Shown here: in pieces, positions 33,895 through 39,885 of the stretch
Position numbering within the stretch: the first letter of the stretch is position 1
How the letters are laid out: each line of letters opens with the position of its first letter
From: Komagataeibacter xylinus NBRC 15237
GTDB taxonomy: Bacteria; Pseudomonadota; Alphaproteobacteria; Acetobacterales; Acetobacteraceae
Assembly (NCBI RefSeq): GCF_001571345.1
Contig: NZ_BCTP01000028.1
Span: 1 to 39,885 of the forward strand
Length of the DNA stretch: 39,885 nucleotides
Direction of reading: 5' to 3'
Notes under the pieces: model-generated
What the model was told of the DNA's origin: nothing
Database searches by the model: none
The model's input: only the letters and a program-made list of their open reading frames with translations
Translations under genes and position numbers: made by a program

Positions 33895-35987
33895 CGCAGG
33901 AACTGCTGCGTGTTCTGGAACGGCCAGACCTGCGGGTGATTGCAGGCGCGCGGCGCATCGTGCTGGACCCGGTGCTCGAAGCGCCTTTCCGCATCCTGCC
34001 AGATGGGGGGATCGTGCTGGGCCTGCCGCTTCAGGGCAATCTTGAGCAGACAGCCTTCTTCCTGCGCCATGCGCTGGAACTTGCCGCCCTGCTGGAACGT
34101 GCCCCCCGGCAGGCTTTTCATGCCGCCTTCTGCGCCGCCCGCACGGCGGCGCTGTTCTGGTACCTTGATACGGGTCGCGCCGATACGGATGCGCCTGCCG
34201 CATGGGTGCCGCTGATGGCCAGGCCCGACGTGCCGGACAGCGCCACCCTGCGCGCAACGTGGCCCGCGCTTGCCCCCCTGCAGCCCGCGCCTGCCACCCC
34301 GCCGGTGGAGGCCGATTTCACGGCGTTGCAGGGCGTGCTGGCTTACCTGTGGAAGCGGCTCGGACCAATCGAGACCCTGATGGCCACGGGTGGCGATGCC
34401 CGGCTGGCGGTGGACCCGGCAACGGGGCTGAACCATTATGGCTGTTCGCACCGGCCCCGGCCCTGGGCCATCACCTTTGCTTCGTCCACGGCTTCATCAC
34501 TGTCCGAACGCGGCTTTGCTGGTGCCGAAACGGCCCGTCTCGCCCTGGTGGCGGGGGCATTGCAGGGCCGGGCGGATGAGGCGGCACAGGCGCAGGATGC
34601 CGACATACAGGCCCGTATCGCCAGCGCGTTTGGGCTGACCGGGCATGAAGGCGTGGTGCTGGCTCCGTCGGGCACGGATTGCGAACTCTATGCGCTGGCC
34701 CTTGCGGCGCTGGCTCCCGGTGGCCGCCCGGTCAGCAATATCCTCCTTGCCCCGGAGGAGACGGGCAGCGGCGTGCCTCTGGCGGCACAGGGCTGCCATT
34801 TTGCCAATGACACCGCCCTTGGCCACGGCGTGACACGGGGGGCGCGCATTGCGGGCTTTCCTGATGATACGGAGGTGGTCAATGTGCCCATGCGCGATGG
34901 GGCGGGTCATGTGCGCGCATTGCCAGAGGTGGATGCACAGACCTGCCGCCTGACGCATGAACTGCGCGCGGCAGGCCGCCATGTGCTGCTGCATCGGCTT
35001 GACCTGTCCAAGACGGGCCTGCTCGCGCCGGGGCTGGCGGCGCTGGAACAGGCCACCGCCCCGTTTGGCGCTGGCACGGATGACCGGCCCGATGTGGTGG
35101 TCGATGCCTGTCAGGCGCGGCTCGACCCGGCACGGGTGCGCGCCTATCTGGACATGGGCTGGATGGTGATGGTGACCGGCTCCAAATTCTTTACCGGCCC
35201 GCCTTTTTGCGGGGCGCTGCTGCTGCCTGCCTGCGTGCGCCGCAGGCTTGATGGCCCGCGCGGCCTGCCCGCCGGGCTGGCGGATTACAGCTATCGTGCC
35301 GCCTGGCCCGCAGGCTCCGCGCGCGACAGCCTGCCGCATGGGCACAATATCGGCCTTATCCTGCGCTGGCAGGCGGCTTTGGCTGAAATAACGGCGTTTG
35401 GCACCATACCACGCGCCGTGGTGCGCGACCGGCTGCGTACTTTCCTCGCGGCCGTGACGGCGCAGATCGCGGCCCGCCCGGTGCTGGAACTGCTGCCGCC
35501 TGTCGCCCCCGCCCGGCCCGGGCCTGAGCAGGCATGGGACTGCCTGCCAACCATCATGAGCTTTTTTGTCCGCGCCCCCGATAGCCCCGAAGGTGGCTTT
35601 CGCCCGCTGGCGGTGGCCGAGGCGCGGCAGCTATATGCGTGGCTCAATACCGATCTTTCCGGCTGCATCCCCGCTGATGATGCTGATGCGGCCCTTGCCG
35701 CGGTGCTGTGCCATGTGGGCCAGCCAGTGCCGCTGGCCCATCCCGATTTGCCCGATGAACTGGCGGGCGCGCTGCGTATTTCGGCTGGCGCGCGGCTGGT
35801 TTCGGGCGAGCCCTCGCATGAGGGCATGGACCCGACCGAACGCCTGCGCCGCGAGGCGCGCAATGTCGGGCGCATCCTTGACAAGATTGGCCTGATCCTG
35901 CGGCACTGGCCCCGCCTTGCCGCCATGGCGCCCGTGCAGACCTACCTGCCGCATGGCTGGCGCGCGCGCGCGGTTCTGCCTGCCTGA
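33876..35987 (+). CDS. Large PLP-dependent transferase-fold protein of unknown function
   Basis: A 703-residue protein I cannot name. Residues 1-150 form an N-terminal part of unknown fold (IVLGLPLQGNLEQTAFFLRHALE). Residues 185-560 look like a fold-type I PLP enzyme: TFASSTASSLSERGF, LAPSGTDCELYALALAAL, HRLDLSKTGLLAPG, VVVDACQARLDPARV with the pyridine-binding Asp near 410, and VTGSKFFTGPPFCGALLLP with the probable Schiff-base Lys near 437. A C-terminal domain includes SFFVRAPDSPEGGFRPL. It starts with GTG after AAAAGGAAA, overlapping the synthase gene by 19 bases, and belongs to the ftsK transcript. A decarboxylase, transaminase or sulfur-transfer role are all possible. Confidence 0.75.
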   Translation: MFAHTLTQELLRVLERPDLRVIAGARRIVLDPVLEAPFRILPDGGIVLGLPLQGNLEQTAFFLRHALELAALLERAPRQAFHAAFCAARTAALFWYLDTGRADTDAPAAWVPLMARPDVPDSATLRATWPALAPLQPAPATPPVEADFTALQGVLAYLWKRLGPIETLMATGGDARLAVDPATGLNHYGCSHRPRPWAITFASSTASSLSERGFAGAETARLALVAGALQGRADEAAQAQDADIQARIASAFGLTGHEGVVLAPSGTDCELYALALAALAPGGRPVSNILLAPEETGSGVPLAAQGCHFANDTALGHGVTRGARIAGFPDDTEVVNVPMRDGAGHVRALPEVDAQTCRLTHELRAAGRHVLLHRLDLSKTGLLAPGLAALEQATAPFGAGTDDRPDVVVDACQARLDPARVRAYLDMGWMVMVTGSKFFTGPPFCGALLLPACVRRRLDGPRGLPAGLADYSYRAAWPAGSARDSLPHGHNIGLILRWQAALAEITAFGTIPRAVVRDRLRTFLAAVTAQIAARPVLELLPPVAPARPGPEQAWDCLPTIMSFFVRAPDSPEGGFRPLAVAEARQLYAWLNTDLSGCIPADDADAALAAVLCHVGQPVPLAHPDLPDELAGALRISAGARLVSGEPSHEGMDPTERLRREARNVGRILDKIGLILRHWPRLAAMAPVQTYLPHGWRARAVLPA

Positions 35988-36021
35988 CTTTTTCCTGTTT
36001 TTTCCATGATGGATTTCCGGC

Positions 36022-36693
36022 GTGACGATACAGACCAACCACGGCAATTTTCTTGATACCCCGCAACTGGAGAAGGGCGTGACCCGCTTCTGGCTGATCC
36101 GCCATGCGCTGGTGGAACACAATGCCCGCATGCGGCTGTATGGCGCGATGGATGTGCCGCTCTGCCCCGACAGCCTCGTGGCGCAGCGCGGGATGTATGA
36201 AACGCTGGCCCGCCGCCTGCCAAAACCCGCCTTGTGGTTTACCTCGCCGCTGTCACGCACCCAGCATACCGCGCGCGCCATCCAGAAGGCCGGCTATGGC
36301 CCGCATGACTGGTGCGTGGAGCCTGACCTGACCGAACAGTCGATGGGCGAGTGGCACGGCATTACGCATGATACGCTGCCCGACAGGCTGAGCCTGCCCG
36401 CGCATCCGTTCTGGTCGGTGGGGGCAACGGAACTGCCGCCGCAGGGCGAAAGCATGGTGCAGGTGTGCTCGCGCGTGGGGGCCTGCCTGGACCGCCTTGC
36501 CGCCGGGCACGAGGGGCAAGACATGGTGGTGGTCAGCCACGGGGGGGCCATTCGCGCGGCCCTGGCCCATGCCCTGCGGGTTCACCCCGAAACGGCGCTG
36601 CATTTCTCCATCCAGAACCTGGCACTGAGCGTGATCGAGCGCCTGCCGGAGGGGTGGCGGATCGTGACCGTGAACGACCTGCCATTGCCCTGA
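36022..36693 (+). CDS. Histidine phosphatase family protein
   Basis: A 223-residue member of the phosphoglycerate mutase-like histidine phosphatases. WLIRHALVEHNARMRLYG carries the catalytic His in an RHA rather than the usual RHG motif. TSPLSRTQHTARAIQ, the acid-bearing LTEQSMGEWHGI, and VVVSHGGAIRAALAHAL with the second His complete the site. The start is GTG with a weak ribosome binding site; ATGs just upstream are in other frames. It follows the PLP-fold gene by 34 bases. The substrate is unknown, with a small phospho-metabolite likely. A repeat copy follows. Confidence 0.82.
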   Translation: MTIQTNHGNFLDTPQLEKGVTRFWLIRHALVEHNARMRLYGAMDVPLCPDSLVAQRGMYETLARRLPKPALWFTSPLSRTQHTARAIQKAGYGPHDWCVEPDLTEQSMGEWHGITHDTLPDRLSLPAHPFWSVGATELPPQGESMVQVCSRVGACLDRLAAGHEGQDMVVVSHGGAIRAALAHALRVHPETALHFSIQNLALSVIERLPEGWRIVTVNDLPLP

Positions 36694-36713
36694 ACGACAG
36701 GGATGTAGAATAG

Positions 36714-36790
36714 ACGTTTTTGGGTGCCGTCTTTTTTCAAAAAGGCAGCGTCTTTCGAAGCTTTTTGAAAAAGCTTCGCCAAAAACTTTT
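36714..36790. repeat. Dispersed two-hairpin repeat, copy 7
   Basis: ACGTTTTTGGGTG, the GCCGTC...GGCAGC hairpin, then CGAAGCTTTTTGAAAAAGCTTCG and CCAAAAACTTTT. It starts 20 bases after the phosphatase stop codon and lies between it and the convergent small-peptide gene. Confidence 0.86.
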
Positions 36791-36818
36791 ATTTTTTACA
36801 GTTATTTAAGCATAATTC

Positions 36819-36941
36819 TCAGCGCAGGGCACAGGTCAGCAGGCAGGTCTCGGCAGGGCCTGCGGCGGGGTGCAGGTCATTTGATGCGGCCAGGCCCGCC
36901 ACGATCGCGGCGGTTGCCAGAATGAGCGAAAGCGTGTGCAT
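36819..36941 (-). CDS. 40-residue predicted secreted or membrane peptide
   Basis: MHTLSLILATAAIVAGLAAS is a strongly hydrophobic start, followed by NDLHPAAGPAETCLLTCALR with two cysteines three residues apart. GGAGGG lies eight bases before the ATG at 36941; another in-frame ATG at 36947 is too close to that site. The frame is short but the start signal is good. It could be a small exported peptide or an anchored membrane peptide. I know no family for it. Confidence 0.5.
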   Translation of the reverse strand: MHTLSLILATAAIVAGLAASNDLHPAAGPAETCLLTCALR

Positions 36942-37157
36942 GACCATTCCCTCCGCTGGTGGGGCGGCCTGTCCTCCGGCCTGGTTGCGGAGGCCTGAAG
37001 GCGCCCGGCCTGTTTTTCATGGGTCAGGAGTCGGTGCCATGCCCGTCCCCTGACCGGTTAACCATCATGGGCGTGCGGGGTTGCCCCGATCCAGTAAAAA
37101 GTGGCGCTCCCGCGCGACGTGCTGGCCCGTAGCAAAAGGGCTGGCTATCATGCGGGC

Positions 37158-37619
37158 ATGACACGTCCGCTCCCGGCTTATTTCATGGATATTGCAATGG
37201 CGGAGGCGCGGGCCGCGTCGCTGCGCGGCGAGGTGCCGGTGGGGGCCGCCCTTGCCGGGCCACAGGGGCAGGTGCTTGCGCGCGCGGGCAACCGGGTGGA
37301 GGAATGGCATGATCCTTCCGCCCATGCCGAAATGCAGGTCATGCGCGCTGCGACCCGCCTGCGTGGCGGGCAGCGCCTGGCTGACTGCACGCTTTATGTC
37401 ACGCTGGAGCCATGCCCCATGTGTGCGGCAGCAGCGGTGCATTTCCGTATCGGCCGGATCGTGTTTGGCGCGTATGACCCCAAGGGCGGGGGCGTGGAAC
37501 ATGGCCCGCGGGTGTTTGCGCAAGCCCGCTGCCTGCACCGGCCCGAGACGGTGGGCGGCGTGCGCGAGCGCGAGGCCGGGGCGTTGCTACAGGATTTTTT
37601 TGCCCGCAGGCGCGCCTAA
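37158..37619 (+). CDS. tadA: tRNA-specific adenosine deaminase (TadA-like)
   Basis: A 153-residue zinc deaminase that converts A34 of tRNA-Arg(ACG) to inosine. DPSAHAEMQVMRAA holds the zinc His and catalytic Glu near residues 56-58; TLEPCPMCAAAAVHFRIG holds the two zinc Cys. VFGAYDPKGGGVEHG matches the TadA block KxGAxGS in part. The frame extends 19 codons upstream to 37101, but the ATG at 37158 gives the family N-terminus. Guanine deaminase-like relatives are the alternative. Confidence 0.88.
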   Translation: MTRPLPAYFMDIAMAEARAASLRGEVPVGAALAGPQGQVLARAGNRVEEWHDPSAHAEMQVMRAATRLRGGQRLADCTLYVTLEPCPMCAAAAVHFRIGRIVFGAYDPKGGGVEHGPRVFAQARCLHRPETVGGVREREAGALLQDFFARRRA

Positions 37620-37741
37620 CCTATTTGTCATGCAACGGTATAACACGGGTCGGCTCTCTTGCGGCACAATGCAGGGAATGGGACTGTAAAGCTCAGGCGG
37701 CCAGTCCCGCCCCGTTGTTTCGAGATTTCAGCAGGACCTCC

Positions 37742-39316
37742 ATGCTCAGGGATGCCATGTCAGACGTAGTAAGGTCGAACACCCTTTCCTCCCGCCGGTT
37801 TCGCACGCGGTTGCTGGCTTCGCTGGTGGCCAGCACGGTTGCCGGGGCGGGTCTGGTCTGCGCGCCTGTGGCGCGGGCCGATGAAACCGGGGTCATCCAC
37901 CCCGATACCCAGATCCAGCAGTTGCCCAACTTCGTCAATCTGGTCAAGCAGGTCAAACCGGCGGTGGTCTCGATCACGGCCCGCATCAAGGATGCTGACA
38001 CGGGCGAGGAAATGGGTGGCGGTGGCGGCATGCAGGGCGGCTTTCCGTTCCCGTTCCCTTTCCAGATGATGCCGCAGCAGGCGCATCGCACGGTTGAGGC
38101 GCGTGGCTCGGGCTTCGTCATCTCGCCCGATGGCTACGTCGTGACCAACAACCATGTGGTCAAGGGGGCCACCAAGGTCACGGTCACGCTTGATGATGGC
38201 ACGGCGCTGCCCGCCAAGATCGTGGGCCGTGATTCAAAGACCGATATCGCCCTGCTCAAGGTCTCGCCCTCGGGCAAGCTGCGCTTTATCGAACTTGGTG
38301 ATTCCGACAAGGTCGAGCCGGGTGAATGGGTGGTGGCCGTGGGCAACCCGTACGGCCTTGGCGGCACGGTGACGGCCGGCATCGTCTCCGCGCGCGGGCG
38401 TGACATTGGCGATGGGCCGTATGATTCCTTCATCCAGGTCGATGCGCCCATCAATCGTGGCAATTCCGGCGGCCCGCTGTTCACGCAGGATGGCAAGGTG
38501 GTGGGGGTGAACACCGCCATCCTTTCGCCTTCGGGCGGGTCGATCGGCATTGGCTTCGCCATTCCGTCCGATACCGTGAAGAACATTGTCGAGCAGCTTG
38601 AAAAGACCGGCCATGTCACGCGCGGCTATCTGGGTGTTACGGCGCAGGAAATCACGCCGTCCATGGCCAGTGCGCTGGGCATGAAGCCCTCGGCCACGGG
38701 GGCGCCTGCCACCGGGGCGCTGGTAGCCAGTGTGAGCGTGGGCAGCCCGGCCGAGAAGGCGGGCCTCAAGGCAGGCGACGTGGTGACCCAGCTCAACGGA
38801 CAGAACATCGATACGCCGCATACGCTGGCGGTCAATGTGGCCTCCATTACGCCGGGCACCAAGGCGTCGATTGCCTACCTGCGCAACGACAAGCCGCAGA
38901 CGGCAACCGTGCTGATTTCAAGCCTGGGCAAGGGCAGCACGGCCGATGGCACGGTGGGCGACAACGCGCATGATGCCGACAAGGGCCCGAAACTCGGCGT
39001 AACCCTTGCGCCCCTTACGCCTGACCTGCGCCAGCAGCTCGGGCTGGAGGAAAGCGTGCGCGGCGTGGTGGTGAGCGACGTGCAGCCCGGCTCGCCCGCC
39101 GAGCAGGCCGGTATCCATGCTGGTGACGTCATTCAGGCAGTGGGCGAAGTGCCGGTTGAAAACCCGCGCGCCACGGTCTCGGCCATAAGGCAGGCGTTCC
39201 AGGCCAACCACTCGGTGCTGCTGCGCGTGGTGCGCAACGGGCAGAGCGTGTTCGTGGCGGTCAGCCCCAATGCGGATGATAACGATGCGTCGACCGGGGA
39301 TGATGACGATCAGTAA
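37742..39316 (+). CDS. degP: Periplasmic serine protease DegP/HtrA (Do family)
   Basis: A 524-residue envelope quality-control protease and chaperone. An N-terminal signal peptide (RTRLLASLVASTVAGAGLV, cleavage after ARA) leads to the trypsin-like domain. His is in VTNNHVVKGA near 137, Asp in KTDIALLKV near 167, and Ser in RGNSGGPLF near 241. Two PDZ domains follow: GYLGVTAQEITP...SPAEKAGLKAGDVV and LGVTLAPLTPDL...SPAEQAGIHAGDVI. The tail is acidic. A Gly/Phe/Pro-rich loop (GGGGGMQGGFPFPFPFQ) is typical of the LA loop. AGGA lies about five bases before the ATG; a second ATG at 37757 is possible. A strong terminator follows. Confidence 0.94.
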   Translation: MLRDAMSDVVRSNTLSSRRFRTRLLASLVASTVAGAGLVCAPVARADETGVIHPDTQIQQLPNFVNLVKQVKPAVVSITARIKDADTGEEMGGGGGMQGGFPFPFPFQMMPQQAHRTVEARGSGFVISPDGYVVTNNHVVKGATKVTVTLDDGTALPAKIVGRDSKTDIALLKVSPSGKLRFIELGDSDKVEPGEWVVAVGNPYGLGGTVTAGIVSARGRDIGDGPYDSFIQVDAPINRGNSGGPLFTQDGKVVGVNTAILSPSGGSIGIGFAIPSDTVKNIVEQLEKTGHVTRGYLGVTAQEITPSMASALGMKPSATGAPATGALVASVSVGSPAEKAGLKAGDVVTQLNGQNIDTPHTLAVNVASITPGTKASIAYLRNDKPQTATVLISSLGKGSTADGTVGDNAHDADKGPKLGVTLAPLTPDLRQQLGLEESVRGVVVSDVQPGSPAEQAGIHAGDVIQAVGEVPVENPRATVSAIRQAFQANHSVLLRVVRNGQSVFVAVSPNADDNDASTGDDDDQ

Positions 39317-39345
39317 GATCGGGTGAACTGAGCGGGTCGGCAGGA

Positions 39346-39376
39346 GGGGCGGGACAGTTCTGTCCCGGCCCTTTTT
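39346..39376 (+). terminator. Intrinsic terminator of degP
   Basis: An 11-bp stem with one mismatch (39346-39356 with 39361-39371, inner CGGGACA/TGTCCCG) closes the loop GTTC and is followed by five T residues. It lies 30 bases after the degP stop codon. Confidence 0.9.
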
Positions 39377-39602
39377 GTGTGGGGGCGGGGATGGAACTGT
39401 GACTGTTTTTTTGGGGGGAATGGCCATTGGTATTAATCGGATGAAGGTCTACATAGCGCGTGTTTCGGACATTCCGCTGCCGTCGTCCGGGTCTCTAAGC
39501 CAAACGCTCAGGATTTGATGAGCAGGGTGCGCACTATAAATGTTTTGATTTATATCCTTTAATATTCAACCGGTATCTAACTGATAATATTGGGACACCA
39601 TC
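39377..39602. other. Transition from high-GC core to AT-richer DNA
   Basis: Base composition drops noticeably after about 39500. No gene is supported here. A 25-codon frame at 39441-39518 lacks a ribosome binding site. AT-rich TATAAA near 39534 may be part of a promoter for the following gene, but its spacing to TTGATG is too short to call. Confidence 0.4.
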
Positions 39603-39869
39603 ATGGCCCTAACGCCAACCGATATTGAAAACGCTTTTTCGTTCATCCGGAAGAACGGTTTTGCACCCAATAGGGATGCGACGAAATGGGATGTAATCGA
39701 CCCTAGGACTCTTGAGCCATTTCCGCCAAAGGCAGTTCTGCGGGTAGCATATGAACTTAAAGGCCTGCAGGCGCCTAATGTAAGTGGGGGGCCGCCTACG
39801 AATGACCCTTTGAAGGCACTTGGCTTTCAAATCTTGCTCAAGCCACATTTATGGCCTGTTAGATCTTGA
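39603..39869 (+). CDS. Short protein like the N-terminal module of McrA-type restriction proteins
   Basis: An 88-residue protein. DIENAFSFIRKNGF, FPPKAVLRVAYEL and SGGPPTNDPLKALGFQIL follow the pattern of the small N-terminal head module found in McrA/HNH-type restriction proteins: helix, xPxKAxxxxA, SGG, then LxxLGFxI. The frame ends right after this module, so it may be a free-standing domain or a gene cut off by a stop or frameshift, with the nuclease part lost or beyond the window. Codon use and GC differ from its neighbours, suggesting transfer. The ribosome binding site is weak. The family assignment is an inference from pattern only. Confidence 0.55.
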   Translation: MALTPTDIENAFSFIRKNGFAPNRDATKWDVIDPRTLEPFPPKAVLRVAYELKGLQAPNVSGGPPTNDPLKALGFQILLKPHLWPVRS

Positions 39870-39885
39870 ATTTCTTCCCATATTA

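Noticed and set aside
39441-39518. A 25-codon frame (MKVYIARVSD...) before the last gene
   Set aside because: There is no ribosome binding site and nothing supports expression; it may be chance or a remnant.

Overview
The window is high-GC bacterial chromosome with dense, short-spaced genes. Gene content and order point to an acetic acid bacterium (Acetobacteraceae, Alphaproteobacteria), most like Komagataeibacter/Gluconacetobacter. That placement is an inference from three things: the Hint-domain protein, the two sugar-porter permeases, and a small two-hairpin repeat that sits behind many genes. It also rests on the alphaproteobacterial block rho / mnmE-mnmG-rsmG-parA-parB. That block, plus two perfect parS sites (22939-22954 and 25279-25294), suggests the segment lies near the replication origin. 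No origin itself was recognised.

Layout. 1-223: AT-rich, with two terminators. 224-4904: sugar permease, SelO adenylyltransferase and 3-hydroxyisobutyryl-CoA hydrolase on the minus strand, diverging from a flavin reductase. 5103-7860: a tiny membrane protein, a Zur-like Fur regulator, an unknown protein and a second sugar permease. 7951-12438: the minus-strand run trpB-trpA-accD-folC, without trpF. 12637-15072: CorA transporter and an outer-membrane porin. 15239-18700: minus-strand accessory-looking group of an XRE regulator, a Hint-domain surface protein and a glycosyltransferase. 19047-27586: rho, then a quinone oxidoreductase and an odd alkyltransferase homologue on the other strand, then mnmE, mnmG, rsmG, parA, parB. 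27823-30134: tRNA-Lys(CTT), a glutamine amidotransferase, an RsuA/RluB-type pseudouridine synthase and rsmD. 30290-36693: ftsK, an RluA-type synthase and a 703-residue PLP-fold protein that overlap end to end, then a histidine phosphatase. 36819-39316: a 40-residue secreted or membrane peptide (minus), tadA and a DegP/HtrA protease. 39377-39885: a drop in GC and a short protein like the N-terminal module of McrA-type restriction proteins, perhaps the edge of an accessory region.

How the parts fit. Most genes are core housekeeping: tryptophan, folate and fatty acid synthesis, tRNA and rRNA modification, chromosome segregation (ParABS, FtsK) and transcription termination. ParA, ParB and two parS sites make one local segregation module. 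The most unusual structural feature is a seven-copy family of about 80 bp (142 bp full length, with 11-bp terminal inverted repeats). Every copy lies directly behind a stop codon, and six of seven have the same hairpin order relative to the gene they abut. The best candidates for undescribed biology are this repeat family, the 703-residue PLP-fold protein in the ftsK operon, the XRE/Hint pair, a palindrome inside the rho promoter, and several small or unknown proteins.
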